Shown one piece after another: positions 28,058-36,732 of a stretch of 64,000 nt of DNA (the stretch's first letter is position 1; each line of letters opens with the position of its first letter). A model generated the notes under the pieces. The model saw only the letters and a list, made by a program, of their open reading frames with translations. It was not told the origin of the DNA and ran no database searches. Origin of the DNA: JANQHO01 sp965218075 (lineage in GTDB: Bacteria; Bacteroidota; Bacteroidia; Flavobacteriales; Schleiferiaceae); assembly GCA_965218075.1 (NCBI GenBank), contig CBDCJZ010000003.1, positions 744,001-808,000 of the forward strand, written 5' to 3'. A program made the position numbers and the translations under genes.

Positions 28058-28915
28058 ATGAAAAATAAAGCTTTTTGCAGGAAGAAAACATTTAAAGCAA
28101 GCGGTTGCCTCATAGATCTAAGCGAGCCTAAAGTGATGGGCATTCTTAATATTACACCTGATTCTTTTTTTGACGGAGGGAGATATAACTCTGAGAAACA
28201 GATTATTGAAAAGGTAAAGCAAATGCTGAATGAGGGGGCTGATATAATAGACATAGGCGCCTCCAGTACCCGTCCTGGGGCTCAGTCATTAAATAGCCGA
28301 GAAGAAATTGAAAGACTGACCCTAGGATTAAAAATCATTAAAAAAGAATTCCCAAAAGCTATTATTAGCGTAGATACTTACCAGTGCAAAGTGGCTAAAG
28401 CTGCTGTAGAAATGGGAGCGCATATCATCAATGATATTTCGGGAGGAACTTTGGATAAAAACATGCCTAAAACTATGGGACATCTAAAAGTTCCTTACGT
28501 ATTAGTACACATACAGGGAACCCCCCAGGACATGCAAAAAAACCCGGCTTACAACGATGTAGTAAAAGATGTTACGCTCTTTTTCTCAAAACAATTGGAA
28601 AAATTTCTGGAACAAGGTCTTAATGACATTATTCTTGATCCTGGTTTTGGATTCGGTAAGAAATTGAAGCACAACTATCAATTATTGGCCCAGCTTTCAC
28701 ATTTTAAGCTATTTGATCGATCCTTATTAGTTGGGGTAAGCCGTAAATCAATGATAAATAAAATATTAAGTACTTCCCCTAAAACTGCTCTGAACGGAAC
28801 CACTGCTTTGCATATGTTGACATTAGAGAGGGGGGCTAACATTTTAAGGGTCCATGATGTAAAGGAAGCTTGTGAAGCTATCAAAATCTTTACTTTCACT
28901 CAAAATTTTGTTTAG
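28058..28915 (+). CDS. folP: dihydropteroate synthase
   Basis: The 285-residue TIM-barrel protein has the pterin- and sulfonamide-binding motifs: MGILNITPDSFFDGG (residues 27-41), DIGASSTRPGA near 66-76, SVDTYQ near 106, INDISGG near 126, DPGFGFGK near 195 and GVSRKSMI near 226. It condenses 4-aminobenzoate with the pterin pyrophosphate to make dihydropteroate for folate. Its stop codon shares one base with the GTG start of cdaA, so the two are translationally linked. The length is standard. Confidence 0.95.
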   Translation: MKNKAFCRKKTFKASGCLIDLSEPKVMGILNITPDSFFDGGRYNSEKQIIEKVKQMLNEGADIIDIGASSTRPGAQSLNSREEIERLTLGLKIIKKEFPKAIISVDTYQCKVAKAAVEMGAHIINDISGGTLDKNMPKTMGHLKVPYVLVHIQGTPQDMQKNPAYNDVVKDVTLFFSKQLEKFLEQGLNDIILDPGFGFGKKLKHNYQLLAQLSHFKLFDRSLLVGVSRKSMINKILSTSPKTALNGTTALHMLTLERGANILRVHDVKEACEAIKIFTFTQNFV

Positions 28916-29688
28916 TGTTTTTTTTAGACTTTGGCGTTTTAGATCTTATTGATATGCTGCTAGCAGCATTCCTTCTCTATCAATTTTATCGTCTCATCAA
29001 AGGCACCGTAGCCATTAATATATTTATTGGGGTTGTGGCTATTTATCTCATCTGGAAATTAGTGCAAGCTCTCCAAATGCAATTACTCAGCGAGATATTA
29101 GGCCAGTTTATCGGAGTTGGAGTTATCGTATTAGTAATCGTATTCCAACAAGAAATACGCAAATTTTTGCTGGTGTTAGGCTCTACCAATTTTACTCGAA
29201 AGCATATGTTCTTTAAACAATTGAAGTGGTTAAAGTATGACGAAAAAAAGGTAAAGATAGAAGAAATCGTGAAGGCTTCTATTAACCTGAGTAAAAGTTT
29301 TACCGGGGCTATAATTGTAATTGAACGCAAAAGCCGTTTGGGTTTTTACAGCGAAACTGGAATATCTATAAGTGGTAACACTTCTTCCGGATTGTTAGAA
29401 AGCATTTTCAATAAATATTCACCTCTACATGACGGGGCTGTAATTATAAGCAGTAAAGACATCATTGCTGCCAGATGTATTTTACCAATAACTGATAAGG
29501 CTTCTATTCCTTCCCGCTTTGGCTTACGTCATCGGGCTGCTATAGGCGTAACTGAAAAAACGGATGCTATAGCTTTAGTAATTTCAGAGGAAACCGGTCG
29601 TATTTCCATCGCTATAGGAAATGACTTTATCGATAAAATAGATCATGATAAACTGGATGAGGTTCTCAGAAGTAACCTTGAATTTTAA
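28915..29688 (+). CDS. cdaA: diadenylate cyclase (c-di-AMP synthase)
   Basis: The start is a GTG overlapping the folP stop by one base. The 257-residue product has three N-terminal transmembrane helices (to about residue 85), a short coiled linker and a DAC domain. Its catalytic motifs are HDGAVI near residue 172 and GLRHRAA near 203-209, the DGA and RHR signatures of active cyclases. It makes cyclic di-AMP from two ATP at the membrane; in other bacteria this controls K+ and osmotic balance and envelope integrity. The folP-cdaA order is typical of Bacteroidota. No CdaR or GlmM gene is adjacent. Confidence 0.94.
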   Translation: MFFLDFGVLDLIDMLLAAFLLYQFYRLIKGTVAINIFIGVVAIYLIWKLVQALQMQLLSEILGQFIGVGVIVLVIVFQQEIRKFLLVLGSTNFTRKHMFFKQLKWLKYDEKKVKIEEIVKASINLSKSFTGAIIVIERKSRLGFYSETGISISGNTSSGLLESIFNKYSPLHDGAVIISSKDIIAARCILPITDKASIPSRFGLRHRAAIGVTEKTDAIALVISEETGRISIAIGNDFIDKIDHDKLDEVLRSNLEF

Positions 29689-30225
29689 ATTAAATCATTT
29701 TTTAAAGCTTTGTTAGCCAATTATAGATAATTAATTCCTCGTTTAACATCAACATTTTTACTAGATATTATTAACGCCTTCGATAGATTTTCAATGACAT
29801 CTTCTCTTTTTCTTTAATCTGGCTAAAAAGTACTTTAATAAGTTGCTGAATTCCTCAATAATAAATGTTTCGGACTTGGGATTTTGTGTGTATTTCCCCT
29901 GATATAAAGCTTATCATATGGCTTCCAGTAATCTGTTACAATCTATAACAATCGACTTTTCTTTTAGTCCTTTCCATTATACTTCCCTTTTACAGTAAAA
30001 ACAAACAAATCTTTTGCTAGAGGTTCTTATGGGAAAAAATTCCGACTACAATAACGTTAATGCCAAACAATATTGACACAACAAAAAGTTTATTGAAGGA
30101 AACCATGGACGACTACATAATCTAAAACTAACCCACAAACAAAAGGTAGCTAAAAAACATTGACTACCTAGCCAAGGTTATTCATAATATTATAACTTCG
30201 ATCTTCGCAAATTTTACTGCCCATT
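29689..30225. other. gene-free region containing an IS1-like remnant
   Basis: Only the transposase fragment described separately (29762-29950) is recognisable. The last 200 bases before 30226 are AT-rich and stop-filled. No clear promoter is visible for the downstream operon. Confidence 0.5.
29762..29950 (-). mobile_element. IS1-family transposase remnant
   Basis: On the minus strand, TDYWKPYDKLY is followed after a frameshift by ETFIIEEFSNLLKYFLARLKKKRRCH, a stop, and KSIEGVNN. This is the order of the C-terminal half of Bacteroidota IS1-like transposases (catalytic D followed by an IE...N...R..LAR...K segment). Terminal inverted repeats were not found. It is a short, dead fragment just upstream of the arsenosugar-type operon. 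Confidence 0.5.
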
Positions 30226-30942
30226 TTGGAAATATCCATTATCGTTCCTACTTATAATGAAGAGATCGTCATAGGTGATTTACTTAATTTTATCGAGACA
30301 GAAATCCGAGGGCATCAGGTGGAAATAATTATTTCGGATGCAGGAAGCACGGACAATACAGCAAAAGAGATAACTAGCAGAACGGCTCGTTTTATCATTT
30401 CACCAAAGAGGGGGAGGGCAGCTCAAATGAATCATGGGGCTACTAAGGCAATAGGAGATGTTTTTTATTTTTTACATGCAGATAGTATTCCACCTAGGGG
30501 CTTTCTTTTAGACATTAAGCAAGCGATTTCCCAAGGACACTTAAGTGGCTGTTATCGGCTGAGATTTGATAATAAACATTGGTTTTTAAAAGCCAGTGCA
30601 TGGTTTACTCGATTTAATGTAAATTGCTTTCGCTTTGGTGATCAAAGCTTGTTTGTGAGTAGGGATTTATTTCACGAACTAAAGGGCTACGAGGAAGATC
30701 ACATTGTATTAGAAGATCAGGAAATCATTTATAGATTAAAAGCCAGGACAAAATTTAAGGTGATACCCAGATATATTACAACGTCTGCTCGTAAGTATCT
30801 TCAAAACAATCCCTACAGATTGCAGTATGTTTTCTTCAGAATTTGGCTTAATTATTACTTTGGAAAGCCACAGGAACAACTGATAAAACTTTACAAAAGA
30901 CTCATAAAAAACCATAAAATTCAGGAGAACGATGCGACTTAA
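30226..30942 (+). CDS. family 2 glycosyltransferase, TIGR04283 (arsenosugar-associated)
   Basis: Translation must start at the TTG at 30226, because the conserved protein begins at once with ISIIVPTYNEE. The 238 residues contain the GT-A nucleotide-binding parts: SDAGSTDNT near residue 40, KRGRAAQMNHGA near 64-75, FLHADSIPP near 84 (DxD-type), and FGDQSLFVSRDLF, YEEDHIVLEDQEI. This pattern is TIGR04283, named in public annotation as an arsenosugar biosynthesis glycosyltransferase because it travels with ArsS. It overlaps the next gene by 11 bases. The sugar and acceptor have not been read from sequence. Confidence 0.82.
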   Translation: MEISIIVPTYNEEIVIGDLLNFIETEIRGHQVEIIISDAGSTDNTAKEITSRTARFIISPKRGRAAQMNHGATKAIGDVFYFLHADSIPPRGFLLDIKQAISQGHLSGCYRLRFDNKHWFLKASAWFTRFNVNCFRFGDQSLFVSRDLFHELKGYEEDHIVLEDQEIIYRLKARTKFKVIPRYITTSARKYLQNNPYRLQYVFFRIWLNYYFGKPQEQLIKLYKRLIKNHKIQENDAT

Positions 30943-31540
30943 AGGAAAATTGTTGCTGATATTCATCAAGAATCCCATACCGAGAAAAGTTAAAACCCGA
31001 CTAGGGAAAAATGTTGGCTATAATAAAGCAGTTGATATATATAGAAAGTTAATGCATACTACTCGGGAAGCATCCATGACATCTTCATCAGATAACTGGC
31101 TTTATTACAGCGATTTCATTGATACTAATGACGATTGGCCAAGTGAAGGATTTGAAAAAAAATTGCAGCAAGGAAGAAATTTAGGAGAAAAGATGGAACA
31201 TGCTTTCAAAACTGCCTTTGTAAAAGGTTATAAACGGGTTATTATTATTGGTAGCGATTGCCCTGAAATAAGTGGAGAGCTCTTAGATAAAGCGTTTTAT
31301 TTACTTGATAAAAATGAGGTAGTAATAGGCCCTGCTCTGGATGGAGGCTACTATCTTTTGGGTATGAAGAGATATTACGGGCTATTTGAAAATAAAGAAT
31401 GGAGTACCGATAGTGTACTGAAAGAAACTCGAAAGGAGCTTGAAAAGAAAAAAATAAGCTATGCGACCCTAAAAGTCCTATCAGATTTAGATACCATTGA
31501 AGAGCTAAAAAAATTCCCCGATTATGATTCATCAAATTAA
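30932..31540 (+). CDS. TIGR04282 (DUF2064) glycosyltransferase-like protein, arsenosugar-associated
   Basis: The 202-residue protein opens with LLLIFIKNPIPRKVKTRLG, the nucleotide-binding start of the TIGR04282/DUF2064 family. It continues with LGEKMEHAFKTAF near 89, IIGSDCPEI near 108 and GPALDGGYYLLGMK near 132. It is a nucleotidyltransferase-fold enzyme of GT-A type. It usually co-occurs with TIGR04283, as here, where the genes overlap by 11 bases. It also overlaps the purine nucleoside phosphorylase start by 17 bases, so all three are one translational unit. Confidence 0.82.
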   Translation: MRLKGKLLLIFIKNPIPRKVKTRLGKNVGYNKAVDIYRKLMHTTREASMTSSSDNWLYYSDFIDTNDDWPSEGFEKKLQQGRNLGEKMEHAFKTAFVKGYKRVIIIGSDCPEISGELLDKAFYLLDKNEVVIGPALDGGYYLLGMKRYYGLFENKEWSTDSVLKETRKELEKKKISYATLKVLSDLDTIEELKKFPDYDSSN

Positions 31541-32336
31541 CAAAGCAACCGATTATCTAAAACAAAGAGGTTTTGGTCAAGCCGAAATAGGTATAGTACT
31601 AGGTACAGGACTCAGCAAGCTACTTGAAAAAATAGAAGTTGAGTATAAGATCAACTATCATGATATTCCGCATTTTCCAGTGGCTACTATGGAGTTTCAT
31701 GCAGGCCATCTTGTTTTAGGTAGATGTAATGGTAAAAAAATGATAGTCATGCAAGGTCGTTTCCATTATTACGAAGGATATTCTATGAAGCAGATAACAT
31801 TTCCTATTAGAGTGATGAAAATGCTAGGAATAAAAAAACTCTTTTTATCTAATGCAGCCGGGGGAATTAACTTAAATTATAAAAAAGGAGACTTGATAAT
31901 AATAGAAGATCATATCAACCTTCAGCCAGAAAATCCTTTGACAGGCGCTAATTATGAGACTATTGGCCACCGTTTCCCAGATATGAGCATGCCTTATGAT
32001 AAGCAGCTTAGGGACCTTTTCAAAAAAAGTGCAAATAAAACCAATGTAGATATTAAGGAAGGGGTATATGTTTCTGTATCAGGCCCTAATCTGGAAACCA
32101 GGGCTGAGTATCGCTATCTAAAAATTATAGGTGCCGATATGGTAGGGATGAGTACGGTGCCTGAAGTTATTGTAGCCAACCACATGAAGCTCCCATGTAT
32201 GGCTGTATCAGTGATTACCGATGAATGCAATCCCGATAATCTCCAGCCGATCGATATTCGAGAAATAATAAAAATAGCTCAGCACTCAGATGAAAAATTA
32301 AGTGAGATTTTTGTACAAATGATATCTCTATTATAG
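31524..32336 (+). CDS. punA: purine nucleoside phosphorylase (trimeric, type I)
   Basis: The 270 residues match the low-molecular-mass PNP family: VLGTGLSKLLEKI near residue 25 (phosphate loop), MQGRFHYYEGYS near 77-88, LSNAAGGINLNYKKGDL near 110, VSGPNLETRAEYR near 185 and GADMVGMSTVPEV near 202. It splits purine nucleosides with phosphate. In this operon the likely special role is removal of adenine from a 5'-deoxyadenosyl-arsenical made by ArsS, an inference from gene company rather than from its active site. A housekeeping salvage role remains possible. Confidence 0.92.
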   Translation: MIHQINKATDYLKQRGFGQAEIGIVLGTGLSKLLEKIEVEYKINYHDIPHFPVATMEFHAGHLVLGRCNGKKMIVMQGRFHYYEGYSMKQITFPIRVMKMLGIKKLFLSNAAGGINLNYKKGDLIIIEDHINLQPENPLTGANYETIGHRFPDMSMPYDKQLRDLFKKSANKTNVDIKEGVYVSVSGPNLETRAEYRYLKIIGADMVGMSTVPEVIVANHMKLPCMAVSVITDECNPDNLQPIDIREIIKIAQHSDEKLSEIFVQMISLL

Positions 32337-32346
32337 CCCCTAAGAC

Positions 32347-33786
32347 ATGAAAAAAAAATACGACATCATTATCATCGGGGCAGGAGCTGGGGGACTGGGA
32401 GTAAGTATAGGTATGGCAAGGCTTGGATTTAAGGTGTTGTTAATCGATAAAAATAAAGACAATTTTGGAGGTGAATGTCTAAATTCCGGTTGCATCCCTA
32501 GTAAGGCACTCATTCATGTAACAAATATCATAAAGAAGGCTAAAGAAGCGGAAAAATATGGTTTTACTCGGCAAGGAAAAACAGATATTGAAGCAGTAAA
32601 GCGCTATGTGAAGAAAAAGCAGAATATTATACGTAAACGCGAAAGTGTAGATTTCTTGGAAAAAGAAGAAGGAATCGATACGCTCATAGGTAAAGCATCC
32701 TTTGTATCCAGAAAGGAAGTCGAGATAAACGGTCAGGCATATGCAGCTAAAAAAATATTAATTGCGATTGGCTCTAGGCCAAGAGAGCTTAAAGTAAAAG
32801 GAATTGAAAAAGTAAGAGTATTTACTAATGAAAATCTTTTTGATATAGATTTTTTACCTGAAACGATGCTGGTTATTGGAGGAGGCCCTATTGGCATGGA
32901 GATCGGACAATGCTTTGCTCGTATGGAAACCAAAGTAATGGTGCTCGAAAAGGAAAACAAAATTATGAGTAAAGAATTACCCGAGGTGAGTACACTGATA
33001 CAACAAAGATTGGAAAAGGATGGTATAGAGTTTAAGCTAAACCACATTCTAAAGGAGTTTAACTCAGCTAATACCGCCCTTTTGAAAAATGAGAAAGGAG
33101 AACAGATTGAAGTGAAGTGTGATGCAATTTTAATAGGTATAGGCCGAGTAAAAGATTATTTGTCTTTGAACCTGAAAAAAGCGGGAGTAAAAATGAAAGA
33201 CGGGAAACCTCAGTTAGATAATTATCTACGAGCAATAGGAAACAAAAATATTGTTTTTGCTGGTGATGCAGCGGGGAATGTAATGTTTAGTCACGGAGCG
33301 GAACTACATACCACTATTTTACTGACTAATTTTTTTACCCCTTGGCCTTTCAAGAGAAAATTAGTTCTGGATAACTTCTCGTGGTGTACTTTTACTGACC
33401 CCGAAGTATGCACATTTGGCTATAGTGAAGAGCAAATTAAGAAAAAAAGAACCCCCTACACCAAAATAAGCTATGATTTTAAGGAAGATGACCGAGCCAC
33501 TGTTTCTGATTATCAGTATGGAAAGCTGATTCTTTTTTTAAAGAAAAATATTTGGAACCCTAGAAACGGGAAAATACTGGGGGGCACAGTGGTAGCCCCA
33601 GCAGCAGGAGAAATGGCTCAGGAATTGATTATGGCTAATCATAAAGGCTTGGGAGCCAGTGCTATCTTTCATAAAACCTATCCTTATCCAGTACAAACCA
33701 GGGCACACAAAATGGCATTAGTAAAAGAGTTTTCTGCGGGAATTACCAAAGGCATTAAAAAAATGCTGAAATTTCTATACCATTAA
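32347..33786 (+). CDS. pyridine nucleotide-disulfide oxidoreductase, MerA/Lpd-like
   Basis: The 479-residue flavoprotein has the FAD-binding IIIGAGAGGLG (residues 8-18), the redox-active disulfide CLNSGC (C44, C49) and the NAD(P) site VIGGGPIGMEIG near 178. The second FAD motif FAGDAAG is near 318, and the C-terminal dimer interface ends in FHKTYPYPVQT, where dihydrolipoamide dehydrogenases would have an HPT motif. The altered C-terminus argues against Lpd and fits the MerA-like flavoproteins often found with TIGR04282/TIGR04283 genes. It follows the PNP gene by ten bases. No N-terminal HMA domain or C-terminal Cys pair of true MerA is seen. Confidence 0.85.
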   Translation: MKKKYDIIIIGAGAGGLGVSIGMARLGFKVLLIDKNKDNFGGECLNSGCIPSKALIHVTNIIKKAKEAEKYGFTRQGKTDIEAVKRYVKKKQNIIRKRESVDFLEKEEGIDTLIGKASFVSRKEVEINGQAYAAKKILIAIGSRPRELKVKGIEKVRVFTNENLFDIDFLPETMLVIGGGPIGMEIGQCFARMETKVMVLEKENKIMSKELPEVSTLIQQRLEKDGIEFKLNHILKEFNSANTALLKNEKGEQIEVKCDAILIGIGRVKDYLSLNLKKAGVKMKDGKPQLDNYLRAIGNKNIVFAGDAAGNVMFSHGAELHTTILLTNFFTPWPFKRKLVLDNFSWCTFTDPEVCTFGYSEEQIKKKRTPYTKISYDFKEDDRATVSDYQYGKLILFLKKNIWNPRNGKILGGTVVAPAAGEMAQELIMANHKGLGASAIFHKTYPYPVQTRAHKMALVKEFSAGITKGIKKMLKFLYH

Positions 33787-33840
33787 AATAAAAAATGGTT
33801 TTTAACAAGCTGCTTTTATAAATTGATCAAGGATAAGAGA

Positions 33841-34452
33841 TTAAGCCTTTATTCTTTTGATAGAACAACCTTTTTCCTGTGTTATAGCAAGGTTGATGTT
33901 TTTTCCAGCAGCGAGATTTGTCAAAGCATCCTCCAGATAAGTTTCAGTAACCTCCCGACTGCGGTTATCATAACGATTGTTAATTAAACCCCGATATGCC
34001 AATCTCATATCCCCGTTGAAGAGATAAACGTGAGGAGTTGTTTTAGCTCCAAATACATCGGCCAGCCTATGATTAACATCCACCACATAAGGCATGTTAT
34101 AATTGGCTTTTTTGTGATGTTCTTTCATAGCATCCATAGAGTCATCATCTCCGCGTTTTGCTTCATTACTATTTATTAAAACCATCCCAATTTTATTTTC
34201 ATCAGCTACTTTCTTAAGCTTTGGATATTGATCTTCCCAACCCAAAACAAAAGGGCATGTATTACAGGAAAAAATAACAAGTAAACCATTTTCTTTTTTT
34301 AGATCTGCCAAAGAGTAAGATTTGCCGCTGACATCTTTCATTTTATAGTCAGTCATAGGAGCTTTAGCTCCAATCTCGAGCATTTGCTTTTCTTTACAAG
34401 TAAAAGCGAAAGCAGCCAGAGTCAAACCGAATAGAGCAAAATATTTTTTCAT
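33841..34452 (-). CDS. thioredoxin-fold redoxin, exported
   Basis: The 203-residue protein has an N-terminal signal (ALFGLTLAAFAFTC; C19 may be a lipidation site or the signal may be type I). An AhpC/TSA-like thioredoxin fold follows, with the active site FSCNTCPFV (C63, C66). Later strands KIGMVLINSNE and DVFGAKTTPHVYLFN include the cis-proline TP. It is likely an envelope thiol-disulfide protein; the partner is unknown. It converges with the MerA-like gene with 54 bases between, so it is not in that operon. Confidence 0.85.
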   Translation of the reverse strand: MKKYFALFGLTLAAFAFTCKEKQMLEIGAKAPMTDYKMKDVSGKSYSLADLKKENGLLVIFSCNTCPFVLGWEDQYPKLKKVADENKIGMVLINSNEAKRGDDDSMDAMKEHHKKANYNMPYVVDVNHRLADVFGAKTTPHVYLFNGDMRLAYRGLINNRYDNRSREVTETYLEDALTNLAAGKNINLAITQEKGCSIKRIKA

Positions 34453-34586
34453 GAGTAAAATGTATTAGTTCGATTTTGAAAAATAACAAAAACAAATAAC
34501 TATTGTTGTAAAAAATTAATTGTATTATTTTAAGTCAACTTTCATATGTTGTCTTTTTCATTTCATCCTTGCTAATTTATATTTTC

Positions 34587-36494
34587 TTATTGGATGATTA
34601 GCTTTTTAGTTTTTTGAGAGCTTCCATTGGAAACTATTATTTGGTATAAACCTGAGGAAAAATTATCGAGCTCAAGCCGGTGTCGACAAACCGATTCTCT
34701 TATGTATTTACTGAATTGATATACTGCTTTTCCACTTAGATCACATATGGTTATATTAACCAAACCTGGTTCAGAGGGTATTTCCAATTCTGTGTAGTTT
34801 GTCGTTGGATTAGGAAAAATAATGAAGTCGAAGGTATTCTCAGAATATTCTGGTAAACCAATGCCATAACCAACTGTAAAATGTTTTTTTAGCTCGGTGC
34901 CAAAATTAGATTGCAAGTTTTTATAAAAGAAAAGACCTCCATCATTTCGTAAACTCACTGAACCATCACCATCATTATTAGCAAAGTAAGACAGACCGTC
35001 TTTGTCCCGGTCACCGATAGTCAATACGTAACAACCATTGGGAAGGTTAAATTTTTCAGTATAGGTGGTTGCATTAGCAAGATTATCTCCAGATGCAATA
35101 ACAGTTGGTTTTCCATCTGCTTTCCCTAAACTCCAATAAGTTTCGTGAGCAGCATTATTAGTTTTTAGGGAAAAAATCATTCTGGCTGGATATTGAGGAA
35201 CGGGCTCAAAGTTTAGCTCTTTGTAATTGTTAAAGGGCACTTCATCAAGACTAGAGCCATTCAAATTCTCTAATTTTGCATAAAAATCGGTACTCTGGTG
35301 CCAGCTTATCCAACTGGAGTCATGGCCCATGGGTAGTTCGACTATTTCCGACTCCATAAAACCCAAATTCCCCATCCAATTATAAGTCAAAACATCAGCT
35401 CCATGAATTCCATAAATTACTTGGCAATTTGCAAGTGAAGTAGCTCCTTTATTTCTGATTTTGATGGCCGCTTTACCACAAACAGGGTTAAATCGTTTGT
35501 TTTCATCAGTCGGAGAAGGATAGATGATATCTTCTAGCTCCACATCCACCTGATGGTGAGGATTTTTATATTCTATAAGCTGGACCGAAATAATGTAATA
35601 AGCAGGGGTTTCCCCTGGAGGAACAGTATAGGAATACTTTTCAATGTCCATATCAATATTCAATTGGCCATTCTTGATATAATTAGTCATATTGTGGTTA
35701 TAAATTATCGCCTTATCTCCTGGACACCAGTTGGCCCGGTCATATAACCAAGTGCCAGCTTGCGGGAAAATGGCATTCAAGCCACAGTCGTCGCGCCAGA
35801 TAGCCTGGGTGTATATTGTTCGCCCTTCTGATTTTATATAATAGTCTTTTTTACAGAATTCCGCACAGTTTAAAGCATTTACAAAACCATGTCCACTAAT
35901 ATTAACCCTTATATTAACCATTTTGGTAGCCCTGTTAAGGTTGATGGTCTTAGCTGGTAAACGCTGGGTGTTAAATTGATCGGCATCAGTATATTTCCAG
36001 TTTCCGCGATATAGGTTTTGAATGGAAATAACCTCGCGAGGAGATGTCCCTTCAATCATATAAAACATAACAGTAGCACTAAAACCGCTGGACCAACCAT
36101 GATAAAAAACTTCGATTTGCACCGAATCTTTATCTTTCATTAAAGGGTAATAATCGGTAACATCAAACTTGAAAGTGTGCTCCCATTTTTTGTCTAAACC
36201 CTTGCCATACGGAGTTATAACTCTGGCTAGTTCATAAGGCCCTGTGTCGTGCAATAAACTAAGACGTGTAGTATAGTCCCAATCACTACAACCTCCGGTA
36301 GCGCATCCCATAGTGTATTCCATAATAATCTTATAATAACTGGTGTTTCCAGAAGGGAACACAGCCCATTCTTTATAGGAGCCGCGCTTAGTCATGTTAG
36401 TTTTTTGATGGGAAGTCACCACGAGAGTATCACCAATAGCACACCATAGTGAAAAAGATGAACAGGAAATCAACAGGAGTAAAAGTTTACACAT
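34587..36494 (-). CDS. secreted PNGase F-like protein with T9SS sorting domain
   Basis: The 635-residue protein carries a signal peptide (MCKLLLLLISCSSFSLWCA) and a region like the jelly-roll domains of peptide-N-glycosidase F (TMGCATGGCSDWDYTTRL near 60, FYHGWSSGFSATVMFY near 130, ISGHGFVNALNCAEFCKK near 200). A middle beta-rich part follows, and from about residue 556 a type A T9SS domain (FIIFPNPTTNYTELEIP ... GLYQIIVSNG ... KKLIIQ). It should be exported through the type IX system and anchored or released. Whether it deglycosylates glycoproteins is not certain; catalytic acids cannot be placed by eye. Cysteine pairs suggest disulfides. Confidence 0.78.
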   Translation of the reverse strand: MCKLLLLLISCSSFSLWCAIGDTLVVTSHQKTNMTKRGSYKEWAVFPSGNTSYYKIIMEYTMGCATGGCSDWDYTTRLSLLHDTGPYELARVITPYGKGLDKKWEHTFKFDVTDYYPLMKDKDSVQIEVFYHGWSSGFSATVMFYMIEGTSPREVISIQNLYRGNWKYTDADQFNTQRLPAKTINLNRATKMVNIRVNISGHGFVNALNCAEFCKKDYYIKSEGRTIYTQAIWRDDCGLNAIFPQAGTWLYDRANWCPGDKAIIYNHNMTNYIKNGQLNIDMDIEKYSYTVPPGETPAYYIISVQLIEYKNPHHQVDVELEDIIYPSPTDENKRFNPVCGKAAIKIRNKGATSLANCQVIYGIHGADVLTYNWMGNLGFMESEIVELPMGHDSSWISWHQSTDFYAKLENLNGSSLDEVPFNNYKELNFEPVPQYPARMIFSLKTNNAAHETYWSLGKADGKPTVIASGDNLANATTYTEKFNLPNGCYVLTIGDRDKDGLSYFANNDGDGSVSLRNDGGLFFYKNLQSNFGTELKKHFTVGYGIGLPEYSENTFDFIIFPNPTTNYTELEIPSEPGLVNITICDLSGKAVYQFSKYIRESVCRHRLELDNFSSGLYQIIVSNGSSQKTKKLIIQ

Positions 36495-36732
36495 TATTTT
36501 GAGTTTTTCTATATTAACAACACAAACTTAAGCCTTTTATCTAACTCATCCACTACAGTATGCTCAATGCATTGAAATCAAATTTCAATGCATTGAGTCT
36601 ACTTCCAAAGTATAGAATTATAAAGGCTTTTACTTTAGTGTACTCACTTGAAAATCCGATTTTATTCTCCCTTATTCAATAAACCCGCTTAGCTTTTTTG
36701 ATTCTTTCAATGATACTCTTGCTTCAAAAGCA

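Noticed and set aside
32347..33786. Dihydrolipoyl dehydrogenase of the pyruvate dehydrogenase complex
   Set aside because: The C-terminal HPT motif is replaced by TYPYPV and the gene lies in the arsenosugar-type operon, so a MerA-like flavoprotein fits better.
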